Shown here piece after piece: positions 1-10,905 of a DNA stretch of 64,000 bases; position 1 is the first letter of the stretch; each line of letters opens with the position of its first letter. Made by a program: the position numbers and the translations under genes. The notes below the pieces were generated by a model that searched no databases, was not told the DNA's origin, and saw only the letters and a list, made by a program, of their open reading frames with translations. This DNA comes from Brachionus manjavacas (taxonomy: Eukaryota > Rotifera > Eurotatoria > Ploima > Brachionidae), in contig JAHQIY010000003.1 in the NCBI GenBank assembly GCA_019054805.1, positions 7,006,001-7,070,000 of the forward strand, in the 5' to 3' direction.

Positions 1-677
1 AAAGGATTGGTCAGCATCACTGAATATTGATAAGTGCAAAGTTTTACATATTGGCAACATGAACACAAAATTTGATTACACTATCGATTCAAAACCACTC
101 AGCAAGTCTGTTTGCGAAAGAGACTTAGGTATATATATCCAAAGTGACTTAAAATGGGATTCTCAAATCAAAAATGTGACTGTAAGAGCAAACCGTTTAT
201 TGGGAATGATCCGCAGATCTTTCAAATTTCTTACAGCAAAAAAAGTAAGACTACTGCACTGTTCACTTTCCAGACCTCATTTGGAATATGCCATCAGCTC
301 ATGGTGTCCTTACTTAGAAAAAGATATAGATGAGATAGAAAAAGTGCAACGAAGGGCGACGTGGTTAGTACCTGAGCTTGCAAATTTTCAGTATCCACAG
401 CGGCTATTTAGGCTGAAATTACCAACTCTAAAAACGAAAAGGATACGTGGAGATCTAATCCAAATGTTCAAGCGAGTGAACAATATGGAAATTGTGAATT
501 TCAGTTAAGCTTTAAACTACAGTTTAAACACTAGACCTGACAGTAAAAAGTGTAAGAAGAAACTCCAAGAACTTGGTTTGAGAGTAAGGAATTTTTGTCA
601 GAGATTTTATTTTTTTCTTTTCTTGGACTAGCTCCGAGTTGCAGTAATTAATACTACTACTACTACTACTACTACTA
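1..677 (+). mobile_element. LINE (CR1/Jockey-like) 3' fragment: end of the reverse transcriptase plus trinucleotide tail
   Basis: An open frame enters from the window edge (codons from base 2; first Met at 59) and stops at 506-508. It matches the C-terminal part of non-LTR retrotransposon reverse transcriptases: a 'DKCKVLHIG' stretch, then 'ERDLGIYI', 'HLEYAISSWCPY' and 'EKVQRRAT', which are hallmarks of the thumb region. After the stop, another frame still recalls the usual 'LNTRP.S' segment (about 525-600), so the element is frameshifted and dead. It ends in a (TAC)n run at about 650-677, the sort of simple 3' tail used by CR1/Jockey-type elements. The 5' end lies outside the window. A minus-strand relative with the same tail type is at 12701-12855. 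Confidence 0.85.
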
Positions 678-924
678 AGGTAACTAAATTAATTATTTCA
701 GAAACAAGATTCCTAAAAAAATAGCCTTTTTAATCAAATAATTTCTTATTGCTCTTATCTAACTTCTTTAAAGCAAAAATTTTAGAAAAAATAATAAATT
801 TATCAGGATTTAGGAGAAAAATATAAACTTAAGGGAATATTTTCTTATTTTTTTACTATTTATGTTGATATCCCAAGAAAAATTGTTAAAAAAAATAAAA
901 TAACATTAAATAGAATGATTTGAA

Positions 925-1124
925 CCCGGATAGCCGAATGGTTTGCGTGTTAGTCATGCAGGCAGAGGATCGAGGGTTCAAAACCCGCTGAGGGTGAAAA
1001 AATCTTCAAAATATCTATGCAATACGGGACGAATGTTTAAACCTCTTTCATCATAAAAATAGGGGGACCAGCTTCGATCTTTTTGAGCAACGGCCCCTGT
1101 GTCATATCGGAGCCGTTGCTGGAC
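925..1124 (+). mobile_element. tRNA-derived SINE, full-looking copy
   Basis: The first about 75 bases look like a degenerate tRNA: an A-box-like 'TAGCCGAATGG' near 930 and a B-box-like 'GGTTCAAAACC' near 976-986. They are followed by an unrelated body ('GGGACGAATGTTTAAACCTC' near 1026). The 3' end can fold into a hairpin: 'AGCAACGGC' near 1086 pairs perfectly with 'GCCGTTGCT' near 1112. A second copy at 33669-34209 and a decayed one at 4238-4350 share the body, so this is a repeat family and not a functional tRNA gene. Confidence 0.75.
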
Positions 1125-1133
1125 AATTAAATA

Positions 1134-1463
1134 GTACGATTTGGTTTTAAAAAATATTATAAAGATCCATTAGAAACGATCCATTAGATTTTTCTTCTTT
1201 CTTTAAAAGATTTTTTAATTATTGTAACAGATAGAAAACAAACATGATTATTTAATAATTTATTAGAATCTTCAAGATTCCGTAAAAAATTTCATCTAAG
1301 TTTTTCATTTTTTCAATTTTAGTCATTAATAAAATAATCTAATGGGATTTTATCTAAATATTTCAATTTTAAACAAAAAACATGAATTCAAAATGTTGAA
1401 AAAATTAAAATTTAAGAAATTGCTCAATTAATAAAAATATATTACTAAATATTTAACAATCTA
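1134..1463. other. AT-rich intergenic stretch
   Basis: A/T-rich sequence between the SINE and the 3' end of the minus-strand family member A. I see no coding signal and no repeat structure. Confidence 0.5.
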
Positions 1464-2459
1464 TTAATCATTTAGAAAAAATGCTACAAAAAAAAATAAA
1501 ATTAATTGATTAAAAGAAAATTTTAAGTTTTGATTCGAATTATTTCTTCTGTTATTAGAGAATCGGACAATTTTTCTTTTTCTCAAAACATTTGTTAAAT
1601 CATAATCTTTAAGTAGCAACTCACAAACAACTTTCTGATTATTCAGATCTTGTTTTTTGAATACAAAAGGTCCAGCTCTCGCTTTATAAACTTCTAAATA
1701 ATCTGAACCTTCAGTAAAATCATTCATTTCCTCTTTTTGTTCCTCATCTAAAAAATCATCTGTATCATTTTGGAATTTAATTCTAAAACTAATCAAGCTT
1801 CTCAATTCATTTTCTAAAGATATTTTTTGATGCGTTGATAAAAACTTTGGCATTGTGATATCCACTATGCATTCAACGCTTAAATCCATTCCGGTATCAT
1901 CAATTAGAACTTCCAAATCATCATAATATGCTAAGGTATATATTTTTTTGAATTTATTGTTAACATAATCAATATTTTGAATTAAACTGTCATCTTTTAT
2001 TTCATATTCATCGTCTCTGTAACTAATGTCATCTTTCCTTATTGAAGTCTCTTTAAAAAAATGTATCGGTTCATAGTGATCCAATAATTTACTATGCGCT
2101 TCGTATTTTAATAAGAGTAAATTATTACCAACTAACTTTCCATCCAAGAAACTGCTTTCATTACCGAAAAAACCTGATTGAAATTTACTTATTTCAACCA
2201 ACGATTTTTTGTGATGTTGGTACCAAATTGTATGATCATAAGTTTTATTAGAGTGAATGTGCCTTTTGTCACTTAAAACGACTGGATACCTAGTGTCTGG
2301 TGATAAAAATTTAATTAAATAGACTACATAATTCTTGTATTTTTCATCAATTGGCTTGATTAGCTTATGATTGTTGGACTGAGCATTCGCTAGAAAATTG
2401 AAAGCAAAACAAATGATTAAAAAATGAAATTTGAACATTTTGAAAATTATATATTTCAT
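1464..2459 (-). CDS. Family member A: secreted, probably GPI-anchored protein of unknown function
   Basis: Single-exon frame of 331 aa, the only member of the five-gene family on the minus strand. A hydrophobic signal peptide lies at about residues 8-26; Met8 is an alternative start. It shares the family core: a 'P-D-T-R-Y-P' segment (about 54-59), 'WYQ' (79-81), 'HYEP' (128-131), an 'IYTLAYY' strand, Cys197 in 'VECIVD', a 'GPF' motif (263-265) and Cys279 in 'VVCELL'. The two conserved cysteines are 82 residues apart, exactly as in members B and D. The last about 18 residues are hydrophobic, which fits a GPI-attachment signal or a terminal membrane segment. Unlike the other four it has no R-x-K-R site between the two cysteines; the linker is acidic instead. 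Function unknown; not recognised as any named family. Confidence 0.8.
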   Translation of the reverse strand: MKYIIFKMFKFHFLIICFAFNFLANAQSNNHKLIKPIDEKYKNYVVYLIKFLSPDTRYPVVLSDKRHIHSNKTYDHTIWYQHHKKSLVEISKFQSGFFGNESSFLDGKLVGNNLLLLKYEAHSKLLDHYEPIHFFKETSIRKDDISYRDDEYEIKDDSLIQNIDYVNNKFKKIYTLAYYDDLEVLIDDTGMDLSVECIVDITMPKFLSTHQKISLENELRSLISFRIKFQNDTDDFLDEEQKEEMNDFTEGSDYLEVYKARAGPFVFKKQDLNNQKVVCELLLKDYDLTNVLRKRKIVRFSNNRRNNSNQNLKFSFNQLILFFFVAFFLND

Positions 2460-4237
2460 TTGAAAATTTTTAATTCATGCTAATAAGTATGTTATCTCGA
2501 AAGAGATAAGAAAAATCCAAATAATTTTTTTTTTCAATTCAATTAGTAATTAATAGTTTTAGAGTAATAAAAAATTTAATTTTTTTTTAAGTCTCAATTT
2601 TTTAATTTTTTTTAATTTTAAGGAAAAAAATATTCACAAATTTTAATCAAAATTTCGAGACTCAATTATTTTATTTGCAAGCTTTTTATTTATAGTATTT
2701 TTTTTATCATCTTAAAATAATTGACATTATATTATATTAATCGTGAAAAAACAATAATGGTTTTTAATTGAGTTTCGAAATATAAAATATAATCTTGGTT
2801 TAATTTTTCTTTTATTCTAAAAGATATCTTTAAAGTTAACTAAAAAAATCATGTTCTTAAAATATCTAATAAATAAGATATGAACCTTTCAGAATATATC
2901 AATAACAACCTCAATGTTTCACAACCGTTCTGATACAGTTGAATTTATCAAATTCTTTTTTTTAAATATGATTTAGATCGAAAAAAAGGACAGAAAAATT
3001 TGATTGACAATTAGTCAAATTTTAATTTGAAAAATTATTTGTCATTTAGATTTATTTTTTACGATGACAAAATCCGAAAATTTCGCTGCTTTTTTGGTTA
3101 ACTTTTTTTAATATTTTCCTTTTTTAATTATTGAATTTAAGACTTTTAAAAAATTCATTAATTGACCATGTTGATTTCCATTATTCCAAGAGAAAACAAA
3201 GACTGTATGTTGACGCACAATGGTGATTTAACTAATTTTTAGAGAAAGTGCTCTTAGATTCTTGAAATTTTTAGTGAAATATCAAAATATCAACAATGTT
3301 TAAGATGGAACTTTGGATCTTTCGATGCGTGTCCATTATATGAAGATTATTTTAAATAAGTAACTTACTCTTAGAAGACTTTCTAAATATGTTATTTTTG
3401 GTATATGTGGGAAAAAGCATTTATAGTCTTCTATTTAGCTCAAATTATTTGTATTTCCAGTCGAGCCTGGTTAAAACAGTGAATTTGGCGCAAAAAATGG
3501 ACATCATGCTAATCAAGTTAGCATGTTAAAGAATGTGCAGAAATTAATTAAAATTTTAATTTTTAAGAAATAAAAGTTTATCCAAAATAAAGTTTAGAAA
3601 TAAAGTGTGTTTTAGAAAGCTTATCAATGTATTAAAAGCTTTCCTCAGGTCTGTGGACGAAATGATTTCCATAAAACTCTAGATCAATGTTAACAAAGCC
3701 AAACTTATTTCGTTTTAACCAGTATTGTTATAACTCGGCTCAATTGTAGAAGCTTGAGAGTGAATAACCCTGATAGGGATGTTTATTTCTATTTCAAAAT
3801 AAGCTTGCTCCGCCTGGAAATGATCGATAAATTTAAAAATTGATGGGTGGTTTCAGTCTACCGTTCTTTGAAATGAATAATGCTTCTATTTCAATATCCT
3901 ATGACATGTTTTCGTAGATTATTTAATCTTGGCCATAGCTAAAAACATGAAAAAAAATCATATTCTTGCATTCTTGAGATTGTATTTTTTCCATGATATC
4001 AAAAAAGTAAAATATTAAGCCGTCATTTTAATGATCAAATCGTCATATAAAAATTAAACGAGGTCCAAGACAGAGCCCTAGTTTAGGGATTCGGGTATGT
4101 TATAGATTAGAGAACTATTAAATAAAATTAAATTAATAATTAAATTTTTAATTAAATTAAAATCTTCAATTTAATTATTCATTTGACGTTTTTTAACAAA
4201 AATTTACATTTTTATCAAACCAGATTTACAATCGTAT

Positions 4238-4350
4238 TGTCGGAGGTTCAATTCCCTCATTATGAGAAATTCTACTCAATGTCTGTGCAATTCGGGGCGA
4301 AAATATTTCAACCACTTTAATAATTATACAGATTGGAATCAGCTTGAACC
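4238..4350 (+). mobile_element. Decayed SINE fragment
   Basis: Resembles the SINE at 925-1124 from the B box onward: 'GGAGGTTCAATTCC', then 'TGTGCAATTCGGGGCGAAAA' and 'TTTCAACCACTTTAATAATT' match the sister copy's body in order and spacing. The tRNA head is lost or unrecognisable. Identity is clearly lower than between the other two copies. Confidence 0.55.
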
Positions 4351-4865
4351 AAGTTCAATTGTAGTGCTGGAAATCAACTAGATTTATTATCTTATTAGTT
4401 GGATCAGAGCAGTCCCTCAAAACTTCTGTATAAGAGATATGCCTCCTTTGTATTTTTCCTTATGGATACAGTACAGTACTGATTTGATACCATGATTTTA
4501 CCAGAACTTGCCAAAATTTTGGTTAATTCGCGTAAAAGCAAACAAGGCCAAAAAAATCCACAATTTTTTCAATTTTTACACTTTTTTGATTTTTCCATTT
4601 TTTTCAAAAAATTAATAAAAATTTTTAAATTAAAAAATTAATTTTTTTGCGCGTATTTTCGTAAATTTTAATTGATTTTAGTGAAAAAAATTTAGAAAAA
4701 TGAATATTTTAAATTAAGCTTTTTAAAAACGAAACGAAATATTTTAATTTTTTTACATTTGTGCCGTAAATTAATAAATATTTACTTGAACGTTTTTTTT
4801 TTCATTTTTTATTTTTTCATTCTTATTGAAATTTGAAGTTTTTACTACTTTAAAATGCTACACTT

Positions 4866-5019
4866 TAACTAATTAAATAATTTAAATCACAACTGCAATC
4901 ATACGGAATCATCATCCGTAACGAACCAGTACTCAATACAATTTCAAAAGAGTATGGTAACGCTACGGATGCTTAGTTCGGTAGAACGGCAGTGGTGATT
5001 TAAATTACCTAATTACCTA
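4866..5019. mobile_element. Palindromic MITE-like element
   Basis: Two arms of about 68 bp (4866-4933 and 4952-5019) are imperfect reverse complements that align without gaps; the shared core is 'TAATTTAAATCAC.ACTGC' and 'CATCCGTA'. The loop is about 18 bp. No coding capacity. Nearly the whole element is terminal inverted repeat, typical of a foldback-type MITE; no superfamily assigned. Confidence 0.6.
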
Positions 5020-6350
5020 TCAGATTATTTTTTCTGAGGAAAAAGTAAGCATTAATTGTGCTCTGATAATGGAAGAGCTTCATTTTAGAGCTTCAAAGTT
5101 TAGCTGCAGAAAATTTTAAGATTCTTCTTGATACTGACTGAAACGAGGCTCAGGTGATTTAGAGTATTCCATTTAAAATTGTAATCAAAAGCCATGTTTT
5201 TTGTCTTAGTATTTATCAAAATTTAACTAAATGACCATTTCTTAAGAAATGACTGTCGTACCATTAGCATGTCTCAAACTTATTTTCAATTAATTCGTGA
5301 ATATCATTTATAATAATGATAAGCAATTTTGGACACCGAGAGAGAAAGAAAAAATCAATTTATTTAAAGTAAAATTCAAACTTGATGATTATGAATATAT
5401 TCCTTGATGCCTAGTAATAATTATGATACCAAAATTATTAATGTAAATGTCAAAAAATTATACTTAGTTTACTAATATAAAAATTACCTTTTTATTGAAA
5501 TTAACAAATTTAAGCATAAATTAAGATAGAAATTTAAATTTTTAAAACTTAATTTCGATTCAAACATAAAAAATTTTAATTTGGAGACAAAAAATTTAAA
5601 TAAAAACGATTTCTGATTAAAACAATATTTATTTTAATTAACTTATTTAACATTAAATTACAATACATTTAAAACAGAATATTTTTTTTTATTTTATTAA
5701 TAAAAGATACATATCTCAAAATCAGTTTTACTTTAGTTGGCTGTTGGTCTATGTGTCGTTTAAAGAAAAAAAAATTTTCATGAATTTGAAATCCTTCTTT
5801 TTTTACTTGTGGCTTGTTTTTGGCTATTTTTTGTCGACTTTTAAAATAGTTAAAAATTTTTATTTTAAAAATAAATATAGTTGTTTTTCTAAGAGTTTGG
5901 AAATTAAATTTCATTTTTTGAGAAAAAAAATTTAATTATTCGTATCATCAATTTTCACATAATCCTCTTGAACAATTAATATCAGAAACAATTTTAATAA
6001 TTCTTATTTGAATAGTATTAGAAAGGTGTACACGTATTTTTAAATCTAATACTTAATAGTTCTTTTTTTTTTATAAATCCAAGAAAAACGTTGAATAATT
6101 TTTAATTTAAAACACCTTCGAAAAAAAAAATCAATTTTTTGCTGAGAAAATATTACTTTGTATGACCTAAGAGATTACTTAGCAATATAAGTGGAAATTT
6201 TTTTGGGCATAAAAATTATCTTTAACTGTTGCAAATATTATTCATTATTTTTAGTATAAAACCTTATCTTTAAAAAATTAAAGTAAATATTTATTTTAAA
6301 AAAATTACCATCGCTATTTTTTATTATTAGTATTTTTTTTAAAATCGAAA

Positions 6351-7259
6351 ATGGGTCTAAACAAAAAGCATAATTTTATGAAAATTGGATTCTTATTTAT
6401 TACTTTAAATATAGCAATAGCAACAGGTAGAGATTTGGCTCGCAAATCGCTCAAAAACAATGAGTTTTTTCGATTAAAATTTATAACACCGTACACAAAA
6501 TACCCCGTTAGATTAAAAGACAATTTTGGTTACCTCGGAAATACAAAATGGTTCAAATACGGCTCGGACTGTTTTGTTGATCAACTTGATTATTTTAAAA
6601 ATTACTTTACTTTTGAGGATCAAAATGCGAAAAGCTCAAATCCCAGTCTAAATTTGCTGATTACTGATTTTAATTATCAATCATTTTCTTTACTTGACCA
6701 CTACGAGCCACGCCATGAACAAGTTGATAACAATTTTTTGGACTTTGATCGGGAAATTTATTCCATTGTTTACCTGAGCAAATTTTACCCACACATTGTG
6801 GATAAAGATGACAAAATAGAATTATCATGTGTTGCTACATTCGTTTATCCAGCTGATTTGGCCGATCAGCATGCTGAAATTTTGATGGAAGAATTATTCA
6901 ATTCGGTCCAAATAACACTCAAGATTCATGATAATTTTAGACAAAAACGCTTTATTAAAAATACAAATTATCGAGTCAAAAGATCGACAAATGTTCAAAC
7001 CGTTTATGAAATCGATTTCACAGAGGGTCCAATAACATTCTATAAGGAAACTTTGGAAAAGTTGACAGCAAGTTGTGGCATCAAAATTTTAGACTATGAC
7101 GGAACCTATGCGCTAAATCATAATGAATCAAAAGTAATAGAAAATAAAGATAAGATTCAAGAAGTTGTTTCATCAAATTTTTCAATTAAAAACTATCCAA
7201 CACAATCAATACGGAGATTTATGTTTTTTATTATTTTTTTTGTTTATTATTATCCATAA
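6351..7259 (+). CDS. Family member B: secreted, probably GPI-anchored protein with furin-like site
   Basis: Single-exon frame of 302 aa with a signal peptide (hydrophobic core about residues 10-25) and a hydrophobic C-terminal tail (about 286-302) typical of a GPI signal. Family landmarks in order: 'ITPYTKYPVRL' (45-55), 'KWFKY' (66-70), 'LLDHYEP' (114-120), 'IYSIVYL' (136-142), Cys160 in 'LSCVATF', a dibasic 'RVKR' (208-211), 'EGPITF' (225-230) and Cys242. Cys160 and Cys242 are 82 residues apart. An extra Cys74 is not shared by the others. The R-x-K-R matches the proprotein-convertase consensus and would split the protein between the two conserved cysteines. A clear AATAAA-type signal follows the stop by about 25 bases. 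Function unknown. Confidence 0.82.
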   Translation: MGLNKKHNFMKIGFLFITLNIAIATGRDLARKSLKNNEFFRLKFITPYTKYPVRLKDNFGYLGNTKWFKYGSDCFVDQLDYFKNYFTFEDQNAKSSNPSLNLLITDFNYQSFSLLDHYEPRHEQVDNNFLDFDREIYSIVYLSKFYPHIVDKDDKIELSCVATFVYPADLADQHAEILMEELFNSVQITLKIHDNFRQKRFIKNTNYRVKRSTNVQTVYEIDFTEGPITFYKETLEKLTASCGIKILDYDGTYALNHNESKVIENKDKIQEVVSSNFSIKNYPTQSIRRFMFFIIFFVYYYP

Positions 7260-7534
7260 TGTGTATTTTTAATTTTTTTTGTTAATAAAATAAAATATCT
7301 TGGTATGAAACTTTCATATCTTTGTTTAAAATTTAATTATTTTTTGGCCTAAATAAAAGAATGTTTACAGCTTTAAATTTTTCTATAGGTAAAATATTTT
7401 AGATATTTAAAATATCAGTTCTTTGCGACGAGATCGTTTTAAAATTTCAAATGATATTTGAGACTTTTTGGGTTTTATAAAAAAGTTAAATAAGAATGAT
7501 CAGGGTATTTACCATATTACCCAGTTCGATTTTA

Positions 7535-7784
7535 TAGTATTGTCACGGGTTTAGGGCCGCATCAAACTCTGAAATTCTTAATTTAATGCTTCATCAAAAT
7601 TTGAGTTTAAGACAAAAAATCAAAAAAATCGAAATTATAAATTAATTTTTCTAGCATTTTAATTCTTGTTGTTGCATCAAATGAATAAAAAAATCTTAAA
7701 TTTTTGTCTTAAACTCAAGTCTTGATGACGCATTAAATTAAGAATTCCAGAGTTTGAAGCGAGCCTAAACCCGTGACAATACTA
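7535..7784. mobile_element. MITE with about 90-bp terminal inverted repeats
   Basis: The ends 'TAGTATTGTCACGGGTTTAG' and its reverse complement border an element whose arms (about 7535-7622 and 7698-7784) match over about 88 bp with a handful of differences. Both flanks read TTA (7532-7534 and 7785-7787), which would fit a 3-bp target duplication of the PIF/Harbinger type. Because the palindrome continues into the flank, a TA duplication (Tc1/mariner type) cannot be excluded. No coding capacity. Confidence 0.7.
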
Positions 7785-9086
7785 TTAGACTATGAGTTCT
7801 TAATCAAAAATGTTTTAGCAGGAGCGAGATTTACTTTAGTGCATGGTCAAAAAGCGTGTTTTAGCTTGTGGTGTAGCATAATCGAACGAGGGAATACGGT
7901 TTTTTACTTAAATTATTTTATTACTTAATTATCCGGCTATACCAATAAAATAACCTTAAAAAATTCTGAAATTACTTAATTTTCCCTACCAGTATTATTT
8001 TCTCTAAAATTACTTTTTTTAGTTCCTTATTCTACATAAATTTTCGGGAAAGAGTTAAAACATTAAAACATAGAAAAAACAAAAAAGGTAGAAAAATTAA
8101 ACTTAAAGGTGTATCCTAAAGACAAACAAAAAAATTCAAACTTTTTTTGATTATCCAACTCTAATAATTAATTATCATCTAATTTAATCAATAAAATAGC
8201 ATTTTTAACAAAAAAAATTATATTTTTATGTGTGATTCTTACTCATCTTATTTAAAATATATAATTTTTAATAAATTCCCCAAATTCAAAACGCCAATCT
8301 AGATTTGGTTTCTTTCTTTTTAACTTTCTATTTTCTGCTATCAAGATACTGTTTCGGATGTGAATGTCACCATTCTTAAGATACAAAATTATAATTTTAA
8401 ATAAGTTGTTATATTCTACAATTTTTTTAGTAGTAAAATTTTATCGTTGTTTTATAAACTGAACTTATGCAATTTCGATTAAGAAAATCAAAAATAAAAA
8501 AATAATTTTTATTAAAAAAATTTACAGACTCTGATATTTTTTAGTTAAAATTAAATTTTCAACATTTTAAATATTATTTTTAAATTACGTTTTTAAAACA
8601 ATTAATTTATTAAGCTTGTTTTAAATGCGTTTTTTTTTTTAAATTTGCCACAAGCAATCTTTAACTCTCTTAAACTATTTTATATTGAATCAATTCTTTC
8701 GGAATTAAAGGATTATTATAATTTAAGAATTAAACAAAATAAAACATCTAGGAGCTCATTTTAAAGAGAAAAAAAATTTTCACCTACATAAATTTCACAG
8801 TTCGTTTATTCTTTTCGCTCTAAGTTTTTATGTCTTTAATCGGTCTAATTGTCTTTCTTATCAATTACAAAAAACTAAACTAATGACAATTGTTAGTCGA
8901 TTCAATGAGATTTTTTATGGCAAATTAAGTTTTTATTTTCGGTTTTATAAATTATAAAAATTAATTAACCGTAAATAAGATATGCTTCATAATTTTAACA
9001 AACAAAAGCATTCTGAAATATTAAAAACAAGCTTATTCCTCTAAAATACGCTCAGTAAGCTATTCAACTAACCATAGCTCAACAAT

Positions 9087-9111
9087 AATAATAATAATAA
9101 TAATCAATAAA
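9087..9111 (+). repeat. (AAT)n microsatellite
   Basis: About eight uninterrupted AAT units in an A/T-rich spacer. It may be the simple tail of a lost minus-strand LINE (compare the ends at 31031 and 61204), but no LINE sequence is visible beside it. Confidence 0.7.
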
Positions 9112-10905
9112 AAGATGATTTTGAGAAATAGCAAGTATTTAAGTTTATTGAACTGCTACTAAATACTTTTTAGACTATTTATAAACAAGACTTTTTAGTT
9201 TTCTTTCTACTTGAAAAGCTTTTATTGATGCATTCAAAACTTTATTTAAAGAAATAATGTTATAAAATTTTTACTCCAAATGTTTTTCTTTTCAAAATCA
9301 GCTAAAACTTGCTAACTAAAAAAATTCAATTTTGAAAATATAACCACAAGCTCTGTTAATCAAATAAAACGAATTTAGAAAAAATTTAAAGGGATAAATG
9401 CTTTTATGAAGATTTTTAAAAATTTAATTAAAACATTTAAAAACTGGTCTAAATTTCTAAAATTTAATACAAGCTTTTAAAAATGAACTTATCATTTATA
9501 TTTCAATTTAAAACAAAATGTATGAAAAAAATAATTTTATAAAATTATGGCTTGTAGGCTTTGCTAAAAATTTAAGTTTTCTTTGTCTCGAGTCAAGAAA
9601 ATTAAAGAAATTTAGACAATTAATAAAAATAAATAGATTTAAAAAAAAAAATTTTAATTAAAAAGAATTCAAACTCGACGATAAATTTTATTTTTTAATT
9701 AAAAAGCAGGTATCTTTTAAAAAAAAAAATCTTTGTTTATTCTTAGCATTGACTAACAAAACTTTTTTGGGAAAAATAAGTAATTATTCATGCAATTATA
9801 GCAAAGTATATATATTTAAATTAAAAATTAAAATTTTTTAAGCTACTATAAATGCATAAGGTTTATAAACACGTGGTTTTTAGACCATGTCAGAAAATTT
9901 GGAACATGCAAAATAGTAACAAGATTTTATTTAACTGATAAAATAATTTGTTAATCTTTTTAAATTATCAGGTCTGTATTGTAGCACAATAATATGTTAA
10001 TTGGTTCTATTTTAATTCATTAACAACAGCAGTGATTTTTGATTTTGGGTCATTTATCATTTTGATTACCTCGATGGTTTAAATCACGTGGTAAATTGAA
10101 TATTTTTTAAATTATTTTCGAAAGATAATTATCAAAAAAGATTTTATTTTCCAATTACTTAGGAATTTAAAAAAAAATTTTTTGCTCAATTACAAAAATA
10201 TTTTCTCAATTTATAAATAAATTTCTGTTTTTATCTACTAAGTAGAGTTAAAGATATTTTTTTGAAGTTTCGTATGTCAAAAAAGATAATATATTTTTGC
10301 AAATCATTGAATATTTTTTCGGCTTTAAAAGATTTTGAAATTTTCAAATTTTTTTTTAATTCTAACTGAAACAAACACAATAAACGCATGACTTTAATTG
10401 TAAATGATATTTGCAAGGTAAAGTTACATAATGTAAACGGAAAATATGTATCAAAAGAATTCTCCTTACGTTTGTTCAGAAGAACCAAATTTAGAAATAC
10501 AAGATGAGTATTCTAGACGAAAAAAATTAATGTTTTATTAAATACTTTGCAACATATATTTTAGAAAATATTTTAGATAAAAAAAGGTTTAATTTGCAAT
10601 CCAGATTTGTATTTCTTAAGTTTATCACAGAAATCTGGATTGTTTTATTGCCTAAATTAAATTAACTCAGATAAAATTATAAATCCTTTTACAAAAATTT
10701 GTTTCATTATTTTCTTTTAAATGGTTTAATAGCTGATTTATTAAAAAAAAATACTTAACCGGTGTAAAGTCTTTCAAAGTAAATATTTTCAGATTATTAT
10801 AATAGAAAAAATCTCTATTTAGATAGTTTTAACCGAAAAAATATTTTTTACCATCATAAAGGTGAATTAAAATTTTCATAATTTTCTTTTTAGAATTTTA
10901 AAGGT

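Larger units (their letters stand above)
2460..6350. other. Intergenic desert with decayed repeats
   Basis: Long A/T-rich interval between the divergent members A and B. It holds a decayed SINE copy (4238-4350) and a palindromic MITE-like element (4866-5019). A weak inverted match ('GGTTAAAAC' near 3471 against 'GTTTTAACC' near 3712) may be another old element. Short overlapping frames on both strands near 5670-5935 are low-complexity Lys/Phe/Asn translations of A/T runs and are not credible genes. Confidence 0.5.
7260..10905. other. Intergenic desert with one long-TIR element
   Basis: A/T-rich spacer between family members B and C. It contains the inverted-repeat element at 7535-7784 and a short (AAT)n microsatellite near 9087-9111. 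A small imperfect stem-loop lies at about 10586-10654. I see no credible gene; the minus-strand frame at 10231-10488 has no family resemblance and an A/T-driven composition. Confidence 0.5.

Noticed and set aside
650..677. Microsatellite or CRISPR-like array
   Set aside because: Units are three bases with no spacers; they are the simple tail of the adjacent LINE.
925..1000. Possible functional tRNA gene
   Set aside because: Box-A- and box-B-like words are present, but a clean cloverleaf with an acceptor stem does not close, and the sequence continues into a body repeated elsewhere, so it is a SINE head.
5669..5935. Overlapping short frames on both strands
   Set aside because: Composition is purely A/T-driven (Lys, Phe, Asn, Ile), with no domain, no signal and an equally open frame on the other strand.
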